Below, piece after piece: positions 22,450 through 36,000 of a stretch of 64,000 nt of DNA; position 1 is the stretch's first letter, and every line of letters starts with the position of its first letter. The stretch is taken from positions 155,689,895 through 155,753,894 of the forward strand of contig CM067082.1 in the NCBI GenBank assembly GCA_034008185.1, read 5' to 3'. Origin of the DNA: Gorsachius magnificus (taxonomy: Eukaryota; Chordata; Aves; Pelecaniformes; Ardeidae). The translations under genes and the position numbers were made by a program. The notes beneath the pieces are model-generated. The model worked only from the letters and a program-made list of their open reading frames with translations, did no database searches and was not told the origin of the DNA.

Positions 22450-23450
22450 CAGATGGGTTTTGGAGCTGTAAGCGGAGACGCGTGGGGATTGAGGTGGCAT
22501 TTGCTAAGAGAGGCCGCCCGGTCCCACGGGAGCAGCCGTTTCAGAGCTGGGCTCGGAGGGGAGAGGATGAGGGGAGAAACCCAATACCCCTCTTGGCTGG
22601 GTCGTGGCTTAATTTAGAGCACCGGGGCTCTGTGAGAGTGTTTTTCCATTTAAAGCCGAACCTCGTTCCTTTTGTCGTGCACGGGGCGAGGGCCCGGCGG
22701 CTTGCAGGGCAGTAGCAGCTGCTGGCTGCGGCAGGGGTTGGCAAAGCAGTTTCCAGCTTAGTTGCCCTTCGCCACCAGCTCCTTCCCCACTTCACCCACG
22801 TGAAGGACTGAAATCTGTCTCCCTCCTCGCACCTCTGTCTTGCTTTGGAGCCTCGGGGAGGGCACGAGCCGCCCGCAGCCCCAATCTGCGGCTCTAAATT
22901 GGAGCCGTGAGAGCAGGATCGGCTTTGACCTGCCAGCTGATCCTCTGCCACTTGGCCGAGCAGAGCCCGGGGCAGGGAGAGCTCGCCTGCCTCGATACTG
23001 TCTATATTTAACCACACTAATGCAACTCAACTCATGTTAGGGCCAGTTCGGAAAGCCGCGCTCTCGCGATGCCCGCTCTTCACAGGTAGACGCCTCGCAA
23101 CAGGCTGAAAGGAAAACGATGGCAATTCATCGAAGGTCATTTACTCCCAGCGGTTCAGTTGTACTTTTAAAATCGGAGGCATCCCTCAGGCGCTTCCTGG
23201 CTGCTTCGTGGCCGTGCTCTGCCCAGCTCCAGGGTAGCAGACAACCTTCGGCTCAGCCTGAGTGTTCGGAGGACTCGTATTCTTAGCATACATCGGCTAA
23301 AAGCTGGCAAAATCCTAACAAGGAGTGTCCACAGCCTCAAATCCTTGCAGCAAAATTAACCTTGCGCCGTTCTTCGCAGCTTAACTGTATCCACCAGCCG
23401 GTGCCAGCAACGCCGAGCCTTGTCACCGCCAGCTTGTCACCACCATGAAC
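22450..23450. other. CpG-rich patch without a recognised gene
   Basis: CpGs are more frequent than in the flanks, for example 23050-23095 and 23390-23420, and the sequence is not repetitive. No exon with matching splice sites and a conserved frame was recognised. It could be a distal regulatory element or the promoter of an unannotated transcript. Confidence 0.25.
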
Positions 23451-24997
23451 AACAATGTGAGGGAGAAAAAAACTCAGAGCTTATCAAAAAGCGGCCTGGA
23501 CATGACTTTACACTGGGTGAAGGCTGTCCCAGCGAGGAAATGCTGGGTGCTTACACCGTGAAGAAAGGCGTAACGACGACTGGCTGCAAACTGAAGCCAG
23601 AGAAACTCAAATGAGAATTGAAACCCAGGGTTTTAACGGGCTGGTAATTATCCAAGAGGAAATGGATAATTTCCAAACTTCCAAGGGAAGCAGGGGGTTG
23701 TGGAGGTTTCAGATCAAGCCCATCTACCTCCCTAAAAGAAATGTTGCAGCTCAAAGAACACATCAAGCGTGTGGGAGAGATTCTGCGGCTGAGGACCAGC
23801 AGTATGGGTTTTCACAGGGAGCAGGAAAAATATTTTCATTGGCTTCATTCTCTGAGTGATGGACTGGGGGATGTGGGGCTGCTGCTTCCAAGATCTGTCA
23901 GGGTTTCTTACATTCAGCAACAAAATGGCATGCACGGCAAGAAAATCGTGTCCCATACACCTTGAAAAGTGGGAAGTGGTTGCTGCAAGAGTCAGCACGG
24001 GGGAGAATTCAAAGGCAGGTGACCCTGTGGAAGTGCAGAGGGAATTTATTTCAAAATTAAGATGAAAATGGAAAAGACCTGGACAATTTGGCCTGTGTTC
24101 AGACCCTCCCACTACTCCGTGATGGGAGACAGACTGCACATTTCCACGAGAAACAGTTACTGGCAGGTACAAGCTCAGCGTCTTAGTTCCTTTTCTGTCA
24201 AGGAGTCTGGTGGTGCTGTGTGTGTGTTTGTGTAGGGGAAAAAAAAAAAAAAAAAAGGAGAAAATGCTTCTGTGCAACCCCAAGCAAGCATATGTTTAAA
24301 GAAATGAGTGTTGCAGCACTTGAGAAGAGGTTTGCACCATGTGCTAGCGAGCCATATGTGTTCTGTAACATATAGCACTTGGTTTTTCATCTGCGTATCA
24401 TGGGTTGATTCATAGCCACCCCAGGAAGAATTTTGCCAGAGTGTGGTAGGATCTTCACTGCTTCATCACAGGTCAGGAGACAAACGCTGACCGTGCAATT
24501 AGGAAGGATGGCAGATTGCCCCTCCTGTACTTAGGTGAAAGTATTATTGATTCACACGTCTGTGTAAAGTGAAATCAGAATCTCCAGCTGCAAGCTACCA
24601 GTCTGAATTTAGCCGTCACTGCCTAGGAAAATCCCCGCACTTCTGCCACAGCTCAGGCTGGTCTGCTCGCTCACCCCCAAGGTACTTCATCATCAGGATG
24701 GAGGTGAACAGAAACAAACCGCAGTGAGATTCTTGTCTGTCTCTCGATGTGGGATTTACGATTCCTCGAGTTGTCGGGAGGATTGCAGGCTGCAAGATGC
24801 CTTTTCTCCTCTGATGCTACCGGCAGGGTGAGCAGGAGGAATCTGGCAATGAGCCGGTTTGGTCCCGCTTTTTGCCAGACAGACACCCGACAGCTCTGCT
24901 GAGCCACAGGCCAGCGCTGGGGGAGCTGAGCAGGGCTCTCACGTACAGGGAGGGTTAACTCTCAGGTGCTGAGCTTATCCTCAGCTCCATAACCTCC

Positions 24998-25522
24998 TCC
25001 TTGGAGCCCTGCGTCCAGCTCTGGAGCCCTCAGCACCAGAAGGACATGGAATTGTTGGAGCAGGGCCAGAGGAGGGCTACTAAAATGCTCCGAGGGCTGG
25101 AGCCCCTCTGCTCTGAGGCCAGGCTGGGAGAGTTGGGGGTGTTCAGCCTGGAGAAGAGAAGGCTGCGGGGAGACCTGATTGCGGCCTTTCAGTCCCTAAA
25201 GGGGGCCCATAGGAAAGATGGGGACAAGCTTTTCAGTAGGGCCAGCTGTGACAGGACAAGGGGTAATGGCTTTAAACTAAACCAGGGTAGGTTTAGACTG
25301 GATCTAAGGAGGAAATTCTTCACAATAAGGGTGGTGAGGCACTGGAACGGGTTGCCCAGAGAGGTAGTGGAGGCCCCATCCCTGGGAACATTCCAGGCCA
25401 GGTTGGATGGGGCTGTGAGCAACCTGATCTGGTTCAAGGTGTCCCTGCTCCCTGCAGGGGGGTTGGGCTGGGTGACCTCTAGGGGTCCCTTCCAACCCAA
25501 AACATTCTGTGATTCTATGATT
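24998..25522 (+). mobile_element. CR1 LINE fragment, 3' end (copy A of a pair)
   Basis: A 0.5 kb 5'-truncated CR1 in forward orientation. An open frame of 179 codons still covers the C-terminal part of the reverse-transcriptase protein ([13 protein letters not shown], then a [11 protein letters not shown] block). It ends in the tail aacattctgtgattctatga. It closely resembles the copy at 60.6-61.1 kb and is probably among the younger copies here. Confidence 0.92.
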
Positions 25523-26848
25523 CCATCAGGAACTCCTTGAACTGTTTGAAGAGAGATGTCTCTGAACCTAAGCAAGGAAAAAGACAGGGATGACACCACC
25601 CTCACCGCATGTGGAGTAACTCCCGCTCTTGCTCTCTTTTTCACTCTGCCGTATCGCGGCGCAAGTGGAGTCAGGACGCGATCCCCGTGCTGGGGAAGGG
25701 AGCAGCACCTTGCCTGTCCACAAATCCACTCCACACTGGCGCTGGCTGGGGTTAAACTCTGACAGACTTCACACTCGCAAAAAAGAGGCTGACAAAGCAA
25801 AGCAGAGAAAGAAAAGCTTTCAAGACTTCCAACCAAGAAACAAAGCAGCACTATACAGAAATGACGAGCTTTCCATTTGCTTGTAATCCCTCAGGCTAGC
25901 TCGCTGCTGGCAGGCTGCATGGTAATGCCTTATTAGCTTGCACTTGGTGTTCTCACCACGCTGCAAGAGAAAAGGACAGAGATGCAAGGGTTTTCAGCAC
26001 CTCCAAAAGTCCACCCCCGCTACTGCGGTGAGGACCTGCCTGTGTTTTGTCAGCGTTTCTTCCTAGCAAGAACAAGACCTGCCTGATGGATGAATGCAGA
26101 GACCCAGAAATAGGGAATTCATAATGCGAATGGCAAATTTTGTACGGAATGAGCTGAATTTAAGGTAGGTCTGAGTGACTGCAGGGGTAATCTGCACAGT
26201 CTACCTTCTCAGTGGAAACTCCACTGAGTTTCAGAAAACTCTGCTGCCACTATGTTCAAGCAAAGAAACAGGTTGGAATGGCGAGTGGAGCCCCCCCCCC
26301 TGCCCCTGCCCCACAAAGTTCACTTGCAGATATTCACAGGCCAGGCTAATCCACTCCCTCAGCACTTAAGTACTACAGAAAGCCTGAGGCAGACAGGTAT
26401 CAGTGCCCTGATAAAAACAGAACTGGGTTTGTTCCTGGCATGACTTTGGAAGGGGGCTGGCGTAACTTTTGTACAGCAAATTCCTTCATGAGCTGATAAA
26501 GGCAGCAGCATATTGAATATCGAGCCCTCTCGAGAAAAATTCTGTTGAAACTACGCAGCTTTTGCCCAAAATCACACTGCAGAATTGCAGCTTCCTAAAC
26601 AGCACCAACTTACGGCATGTGCAGTCTGAGAGCCAGCTGCTTGCTAACTCTTACAGACAGAATTTGCTGACACGCAAAACCTTCACTCTTTTTGTATTTC
26701 ATCTGCATTTCTCATCCTCTTCTGCAAACGCTAAAGAAATGACGTGATCCAAGGCTGCAAAACTACACTGCCGCTGCATTTCAATTCATGGGCATGATGC
26801 CTGGGCTCTCTCCCTGCTTTGCAGTCCGAAGGGCTCTGAATATCTTGC

Positions 26849-27008
26849 TTAGCTCATCTCTTGTTTCTGCTGCCGAATGGCCTGCAAAAAGATATCCTTC
26901 ACTTGGTCCATTGTGTCTTGATACAGTTTAAAGTCTTCCTCTTTCTTTCTCACAGTAGTCTCCAAAGCGGTCTTCAGAGCTTCGTTCTCATCCAGCTGGA
27001 TCACAAGC
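26849..27008 (-). CDS. CCDC13: CCDC13 coding exon 15 (residues 679-731 and stop)
   Basis: It starts [20 protein letters not shown] and ends [15 protein letters not shown], then TAA at 26851-26849. The closing FLQALRQQK-type motif is conserved in human. Confidence 0.95.
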
Positions 27009-30000
27009 CTATGAGGAAACAAAAGGAAAACTTTCATGTGAGCTGTGGAGCTTCAAAGGAAATTAGAACAGTGCTTCAGCTCAGGGGAAGAAAACACTGC
27101 AACACATGCTCGCTGGTGATTTTATGACAGGCGTGAGAAAGAGCAGACTTAACACTTGTTCCTTCTCTCTTTGAGATAAAAAAAAGAGTATTAGATGACC
27201 AAGATGTGTTTTGTTACATCTTATAATTTTATTTTCACTAATAAGCTTGCAATCAACGCATAAGGAAAGAAACAGAAGAAAAAAAAAGGTGTCTTCCTTG
27301 CACGTGATTTGTGTTGCTTAACATTTACATTAGTTTAACATTTCTGGGTATCTATAATTATTAGGAAATTTGTGTAAGAATGACATAGACAAGCCAAACC
27401 AGAGGATCTGTGATCTTTAGTTTGCTAGGTTTTATTTTCTGAGGAGCAGGTGCAGGTAATACCACTGCTAAGAGGACAGCGATGAATTTTAGCCATTGCC
27501 AGTAACGGTGTGGAGGAGGGGAAAAATACCTTGTGCTCAGCTCCTCTATCTGTGATTCTAGAGGCAACCTGGAAAGCTGGGCTGCAGAGACCTTCCTCCT
27601 ATCGCTCACGTTCAAGGTGAGTCTTGAGTGACTCACAGACTGGCCTGTAGATTTAATCACAAAAGGGAGTTTTAGTAAAACAAGCAACCATTTTCACTCT
27701 GTAGCGCACTGAGTAAATCTCAGGAGACAGTGAACAAATACTAAGGGATCTGTTAAGTTCTACGTATATCCGTGATGATACTGCAAATATATAGGACAGA
27801 CTTTTATTTTAATCTCCTTTCAGCAAAATGAAAACATGACGAGTTTTCATTTCAGGGCCAAATGTGTGTGCCTACCTATTTAGAGAAGAAAAAAAATCAT
27901 CCAAAATATTTAAGTGGCCAAAACAATAGGCGAGAGAAACAGTTGAAAAGGATTATTTCGATGTTTATCTTGTCATTGTGCTTCACTTTAGATTATGACA
28001 ACTCTTGCTTCCTGAACGCCTCTGATAAAGTTTGCGTGTGGCACACACTGCAACAGCTTTTGTAAAGCACTTTGATCCTCAGCGTAACCACGGCATAGGT
28101 TAAACGCAGTAAAGTACTTAAATGTATCCTTCAAACGAAGGTTCTGAATCAGGAATGCTTTCCTAAATAAAGACCTACCCAAAACATGCAGCATTGCTCC
28201 TGTCATTTCAAGGGGACACAAAACCTTTTTTTCAGGGTTATAGAGAAAATGTAACTCAAATATACTACTGAGATTGGAAAAACAAAAACCTGTGACCGAC
28301 TGGTGAATCCCTACGATGGAAGAAGGCTGAGAGAATACAGGCAAGGAGGATGTGCTCAAGAAACTCAGAAAGGAATCACAGAATCGCAAGGGTTGGAAGG
28401 GACCTCAGGAGATCACCCAGTTCAACCCCCCTGCTAAAGCAGGTTCTCCTAGAGCATGTTACACAGGACTTCGTCCAGGTGGGCTTTGAATATCTCCAGA
28501 GAAGGAGACTCCACAGCCCCCTGGGCAGCCTGTTCCAGTGCCCTGTCCCCTCAAAGTAAAGTTGTTCTTCCTCCCATTCAACTGGAACCTCTTCTGCTTC
28601 AGTTTGTGCCCATTGCCCCTTGTCCTGTCGCTGAGCACCACTGCAAAGAGTCTGGCTCCGTCCTCGTGACACCCACCCTTGAGATATTTGTACGTGTTGA
28701 TGAGATCCCCTCTCAGTCTTCTCTTCTTCAGGCTGAACAAGCCCAACTCTCTCAGCCTTTCCTCATAGGGGAATGTAGGAAGTGACCACAGCTATCGTAG
28801 AGGATGCTGAACTTATCCCAACACCAAGGGGAGAGGAGGGTGGTCTTTGCTGTAGATAAACGGCTGAATCAGTTGAGCAAATGTGAATGGACTTCTCTAA
28901 AATCATCAGTAGAAAGTACTGCCTGCCTTGAATTGGCTAGACCAACATGAGGGAAGGGAGTATGTGGTTCAGCCCAACATTGAGTATAAAAATCAAACCA
29001 CCAGCAAAATGAACTTTGAAGGAAACAGGTTTGACTTGGCTTCAACCCATGTAGTCCTTTCCGGCAACTGGGGACACCCAGCATGGTAATGGGAATCATG
29101 CGATTCCACAACATTGCTGTATCACTTCTCCTAATTAAAATCCCACATAATGTCAAATATCTTCAAATAAGTAAACTTGGTATTAAAACACTTCAGCTAT
29201 TCCTCTTCACGTGGAATATCTAAAAGAACCTGGTTAGAGAGTGTTGGACTCTGACAACAACATTTGAGAAGAAGAGGCTATGTTGTATAAGCAAGAAATG
29301 CTTTTGATCTGGTGTTTTGCAGGCTTAGGAAAACCTGCTGCTACTTACCTATTCTCCTCTGGGATTATTCTTTGCTAATTAGAAATTTGGATAAGACAGT
29401 AAAAAACCGCAAAAGCATGAATAATTTTAAAACACAACAGGGTTGTTTCTAGCTACTCAGCATCATTATCTACTTCCCTTGAATTGAAGAGACTAGAAAC
29501 ATTAGATTAGCAATTAGATCAGCTCTCTCCAATTTTGCACTTTCAGAAAGAAAAGAAAATATTATGTTAATTAGCGGGTTCTCTAGTCTCTATTTTATAT
29601 TCAAGCTTTTCATTCCTTCTTATTTCCTCAACTATCTGGCATGAAAGCGTTTAGATAACCTACATGCTCTGCTGAAGAGGTATATTATAGACTCGTAGAC
29701 TCATTTCTTGTACAAACTCCAGAGTTTTGGCACATCACAAGGGGCTGAGCTCTCTTCAAAGGGTGGTGAAATAGATTGTTACCTACTCATCTTATGGACT
29801 TGGAGAGAATTTCTTCTTATTAGTCTTACTGCCAATCCTTTTCTACATTTGCTTTTAGTCCTTAAGCAGACAAGACTAATGAACTAAATATTTAATAAGA
29901 AGGAACGTGTCACATGGATAACAGCTTGCTTCCTCTGGCTATGAAATGCCAGTCTCCCAGAGGTGAGTTACCAAATCGTTACTGCAGCACAACAACTTGA

Positions 30001-33000
30001 CCAAAATGGCTCAGGACCTGGGGAGTTGATCGCTGTATCTCTTTGAGGCTGCAAGGGAAATCTAAGCAGAGCACGTGTATGATAACAGAACAACACATCC
30101 ACACTCCCAGATCGTAGGGAAGTCTAAGCACTCAAAAATTCTATTAAATTACCCTCTAGAAGACAGCACCAAAATGTTCCCATACTATTTAAGGCGTGGA
30201 GTCAGTAAAAAGTATACCATCAAGAGCTATATTCCCACAAATCTCACCTGGCTACTATCTGTCCCTACACCCCCCCCAATTTCTTCCTCTGGGCACCTGC
30301 AGAACCATATGAGGGCTCCAAAGCCTTTCACCTCCAAACCCTCCTGGGAATCACAAGGGGCATCCCATGACACCACTTGTGAGGCTCAGCACTACTCTCT
30401 TATCAAGATCAACGTTCTATATCCTAAAGGCCAAAGGCTGCAGCCCTTTGTTTCTAAGCACTAGGTTTCTACTAGGATCTAAGTTTTTCTGCACTGCTTT
30501 TTCTGCTGTCAGACTCTTGGTTAATACAGGTAAGATGGCTCTAAAAATCAGTGCTCACAGAAAAGCAGGTGAGAATGAGTCAGTGTTGGCTGGAGCCCTT
30601 TCTAAGGACACAAGGGTTCTGCTCTAAGGAACGGATCCATATTTTACAGAGAGGAGTAGGTTTAAGCAATCGCTCAGTCCTCATTCAGGATAAAGGCTTC
30701 TCTGAACCCTGTTCCCATACTCTCTCTAAATGGTGGATGGGTGAATGGCAGTCCTTCCCTTGAGGTCCTGACCACTGTGGAGATGTTACCCTGGAGACCC
30801 AAGCTGTTCTGTATGAAGCGGGATCATAGTGAACAACACCACATGATTTCTTGCATCACGGTCCTGCTCCAGAGAGAACTTATTGTCAAACATGCGTATG
30901 ACCAAGAGCGCTACGATAGGAGATGTAAAGAAATGCAATGCAGCTACAGTAGCATTTCTTACCTCAGCCTGACCCACCCAAAGGAGAAAAAAGACACCAT
31001 AGAATCATAGAATCACAGAATCGTTCAGGTTGGAAAAGACCTTTAAGATCACCAAGCCCAACTGTTCCCCTTAACCCTGCCATCCCACCACTAAACCCTG
31101 TCCCTAAGCACCTCATCTGCCTGGCTTTTAAATCCCTCCAGGGATGGGGACTCAACCCTTTCCCTGGGCAGCCCATTCCAGTGCTTGACAACCCTTTTGA
31201 AAAAATTTTTCCTAATGTCCAACCTAAACCTGCCCTGGCACAACCAGTGCAGGTGTAGAAGGAGGTGGCTGCTTATACAGGTCATAGTGCTCAGTACACG
31301 TCAGCTCTAAGGTGATGAGGTAGTGTTAGCACACACCATAGTGCTGGATAGAGTCATGATGGAAAGCCTTGCCATGTGTCTGCTGAGCTGCATGGCAGCC
31401 CCCCTACGGCCCAAGATGATGTGTTTCAGTGTGAGGCAGGCCAAGAGCTTGTACAAGGTCCCTGATGAGGCTTGTGACCTCTCTAATCACTGTAACTCAG
31501 CCTGACGGCATCCTAGGATTTGCCAAATTGAAAATCCCATTCCTACTCTTCATATCCTGGCATTTAAAATCTTTTTACTTCATGAAAATATGTATAAAAA
31601 GGGAAACCACTGGAAAAGTTTCCTTAAGAATATGTGCCATTTTATTGGTTTAGACACTTTACAGAATCAGAGTCCTTAAGCAATAAAAGGATCTGATCAG
31701 GGAAATAAAAATTTAACATCCACCATGAATTCTTCTCCTTTAACTATGCTAGTGAGGCTTTCATATTTATAGCAGGAGATTATCATGTTCATGGGATAAT
31801 AAATTACACCAGATCTAATTACTTCATCACCAGCAATAGTTTTTCATAGACACTGACAGGCCTTAAACTGGGATGCGTCCTTTAATTCTGCTCTTAACCT
31901 TCAGATGAATCTCTCAAGCAGAAGTGACACACAGCAGTGGGCACAGTGGCAGCGTCAAGTTTTTTCTGTAGGCTGTCACCCCAAGAAAACAATGTACTGC
32001 AAAAGTCCTGGTCCCACTTAAATCTGTGGCAAAGTCCTCTGAATTAAGTGGGGCCAGGATTTCACCTTCTGTGTTGGTCCACTGGTCTGAGTAGGTCCCA
32101 ATCGCTGTGTGTAAGGTCAAGCACTTGCGTAGGTTTGATAGATAAGAGTCCAAACGTTGTTGATGCCTATGAACCCCAGAGGTGGGATGGAGGATTTAGT
32201 TGTAGATAAGCGCTGTAGATAACCTCACCTGTTTTGCTCCTCAGGAGAGGTTTCTGTGCACTTGTGTTCCTCCCTGGATCCATCTGCAGTTTTTCAAGCT
32301 GCTGTTCCAAAATGACACATCGCCGCCGCTCTTCCTGAAGCCTCTTCTCAGCTTCCAAGACTTTATTGCTGCCTTCCTCCACCCTGACAGGCAAAAAAAG
32401 CTTATTTATGTCATGACTATTAAGGATCAGTCAGTCTTGATACTGAATCCTGCTTCATGCTGCATAGCTCCCAACAGAGGGAAACGGAGAATTTTCCATG
32501 CATCCAAAGACAGAAGTCCCAGTGCAATTGTTCCAGATGACATCCTCCAAATTTGCAAAACAGAATTAGCTAATGAGTACTGTTGGAAATAATGGGTTCA
32601 TTAATGGAGGTTGCCTAGATCCCTTAATGCTGGCTACTTGTGTGAATTTACCACTTAGGCAAGCTGCAGATTGCTGAGGACAGATCTTTTATTACAAGAA
32701 TAATAAAATGTATTTTTTAAACACACTGGGAAAATCTGGAAGGAAAATAGTTTATAAAAACACTGTCTAGCATTTGGCTGTTTTGCGTCAGTTATCTGCA
32801 AGTAAGAAAAGGAACTTGATGTTGCTTTTAATAAACTTGGCCATTAGTGAGTGGAAAAGAAAGTGGTGGTTCATTTTGCAGTATGGTATGGAAGAGCAAA
32901 TTGCCTCTCTATTCACCCTGCACAACATCTGAGAAAATTAAGTATAAAAAATTTGATGTGCACCCACAGATGCAATCAGTGGTGCGTCTTGTGTGGGGCA

Positions 33001-36000
33001 GCACCTGATATTGAATGATTTAAAGGATTTTAAAGCTAGAGAGAAACCTGAATTGACTCCCTCTATTCTATAGCGCAGGATAAAAGAATTTCCTTCTTGA
33101 CCCCACAGGTGATAGCTGATTACTCCCTGAATCGAGACTTCAGATTTGTCTTATTTCCCTCCTAGCTGGTGTAACTAAAAAATACTACAAACTATAATAA
33201 AATTATATCACTGTCTTAAAAATCTAGCTACAGGCAAGACTCTGACCTCCTGTGGCAGTGAATTACCAGGCTGGTGACACGCTATGAGAAATTACATTTC
33301 TCTCGGTGGTTCTGAATTCACTAAACTTTCATTTGACCAGGTGTTCCCCTAGCATCCACATTAGACAAACAGCAGAGAATAAATGACAGGATGAGTTGGT
33401 TTTTATTAAATCTTCTGCCAATATGAATAACTTAAACTAAAATGTTCCTCAAGCTCTTTCCCTTCCCCCAGCCAGGCCCAACCCTACAAACCGTTTACAA
33501 CAGAGCATCTTCTGACAGAATATTCTGCTCCGCAGTAAGTGACTGTGGAACATAGTCCTAAATTCTGGCAGCTGCTGTAGGAAAATCCCACTCGTGTAAC
33601 CATTCCCAGGGCTCTTCTCTTGACTTAAGCATTATATGGGTTCCTTGAGCTTTGCTGACCCACTCTCCAAGAGGGGAAGGGAAGAGGAGGAATGCCTGAT
33701 TTTTTTTACATATAGTCACGTTGAAATATGACTGGATGCTATGTTATCCTGAGGTCTTCCAAGAGTTATTGCACACAATCTCACAAAATTTACTTTACCT
33801 GCAGGAGCTCTTGATAAATGTGTGATAACTGCAGAGCTGCTGAATTATCAGTCTATGGTACATTTTACTCGCAACTGTGCATTTCATTGACGCCGTGTTC
33901 TTCATTATCCCATATTCGCGATGGCCCCGTTTCAGCTATCACTCACACCTCCACCCTTATCTAATCACATAGCTCTATTAAAGTCGCTGGGCATACAAAC
34001 GTGAATAAAATTCTCCCTGTGTATATTTCCAGGACTCAGCCCTTAAAAACACAGGGGATGACACCTTTACACAGTTACAAAAAAATGTATTTTTCTGACT
34101 GCGATTAATTGTATGGGACAAAAGTAAGAAATGATAACTAGTGTAAAATAAAGCAAGCAAGCAAATAGTGCCTATTGTGTTCAAAAGCACACAGACAAAA
34201 GGGTATCTTCCCACAAGCTGGAATATTTGGGAATCAGATAATACACATTCTCTAACTGGGAATAATAGCAGTAGCTAAAAGGTGTCCAAAGAGAAAAGAC
34301 TTTGCTTTCCCTGCCTTCCTAAAACATAGTTGGCTTTTAACATCATCTTACATTGAGCTGAATAATAGGGGAAAAAAAATCACCGCTATGCTTCAGTTAA
34401 ACCAGAAGAAATTCATTTAGGAGAGGATACAGTAAAACTTAAAAGAATGTGAAAAGCTTTTGGAACAGAAGTCAGATTATAACTATAATTACAGTATTTA
34501 CTACTGATGAATAATATTGCTGCCTAAATAACACCACACATGTATAAATACACGAATTCTAGTTTTATCTAGGTGCAGCAAGCTTGAAGATGACTCCATT
34601 TTTTCTGCCCTTTGTTCTAAAATAATAATAATAAAAATGAATCATCGACTAGGCAAGGAAATTGAGCAGAAAAGAATTAAAAGCCCCTATTTAAGGAAAG
34701 GATCACACTGGCAGCGTATGGCCTACTGTACTGCATGCTATAGACTCTCACACGTCTCAAGCGCTCCTTAATCGCAGCATCCCACAAAGGATACTGGCAG
34801 AATCAGCCGCTACCTTTTCTGCAGCACAGTGACCAGTTCCAGGAGCCTGTCTCTTTCCACTTCAGCAGCCTGGCAGAGAGCCTTGTGCTCTGTGATCTGT
34901 GTCTGCAGCACTTTCAAATCCAGGCTGTCAGTGCCAGCAAGCCTAAAAGCAGCAGAAGCGTAGAGAGTCTGTTTCCCATTTCACAAATGAAAGAAATGAA
35001 ACAAAGACAGGATTTGAAAAATGTATCAAAATACACTTGTCTGAAGACTAAGCCAGAATGCAGAGCCAGGCTCACTACCTCCCCCCAGCATCAATCTCCG
35101 TACTGCAATAAACGGAATAGAAATTATTTGGAAATAAAGCCCCTGGGAGTTTCATTAGAAAGGTCTTTTCCTTCGCAAGGATGCTTTCCCTTCCCATCAC
35201 CCCTGAAAACAAACTTCTACCTCCGATCAATTCACTATCACTGACTCTCCTCCCATTGCTACTGCCAAAGTAAAAGAAGCCTACACGTGGATTCTCCAAA
35301 GTGCCACGCTAAGCTATTAAATGGCACGCTATTGATTTTCTCCCTCTGAAAGGCTTCAGGCAGCATTAGTACAACGGCTGCTCTTGTGCCTACTATGTGA
35401 TGAAAGGAAGGGGCACAGTTTTCCCATGTATCCCATTATTACAACTTCATTACTTCTCCGACCTCTCCGCACAGGAATATTCAGGAATATCTCCTTCAGA
35501 GCGAAAAGCTGGAGAAATCTTAGTGGTTAGAGGTGAAAAGGGAAAAATGGGATTTCTGGGGCATAAAACTAGCAATCAACTAAAAAATTAAGATAGCAAG
35601 AAGGCGCTAGAGCCTGTGTCAGAGCTCTTTGGCAGCATCAGGTAGAAAGGATGGTTACAGAAACAAGGCAGACAAGGATAAGGCTTGCCAGCAGCTTGCG
35701 GAGCATGGCAGGAAACCTCCCTTGTTTATGATGAAGTTTATATACATACCTTCCAGGTGTGATGGTATTACTGAGAAGGGACGACTTAGTAGCTGCCGAC
35801 TCTACAAGCGTATGGCCCATCTTGGACACTGCGCTGAGAGGAAGAAACCTTTGTTAAGCACTGAGCTCCACAGAGGGCAGTCCTCCAAGAACTTGGGTTG
35901 CTTTCTAATGTCTGTGTTTATTGCTGCCTTGTAGGGGAAAAGACTCCCAGAGCCTCTTCAGTGGGTAAGCGCACAGGCCCTGCATACACAATAGCTCAGT

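Larger units (their letters stand above)
17907..26848. other. Intergenic region between HHATL and CCDC13
   Basis: No supported protein-coding exon was found in this 9 kb. It contains the GC-rich block upstream of HHATL, an AT-rich patch near 21.2-21.5 kb, a CpG-rich patch at 22.45-23.45 kb and two CR1 fragments. It also contains the CCDC13 3' UTR, whose end I cannot place: I noticed no canonical AATAAA on the minus strand between 24051 and 26848, and the first one seen is at 24045-24050. Confidence 0.55.

Noticed and set aside
23732..24283. 183-codon minus-strand frame between HHATL and CCDC13
   Set aside because: It starts in a poly(T)-derived phenylalanine run, has no recognisable domain and no splice-bounded support. 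It may be part of the CCDC13 3' flank.
25001..25540. 179-codon plus-strand frame as a host gene
   Set aside because: It is the C-terminal piece of a CR1 reverse transcriptase, and the copy at 60.6 kb encodes a similar fragment.
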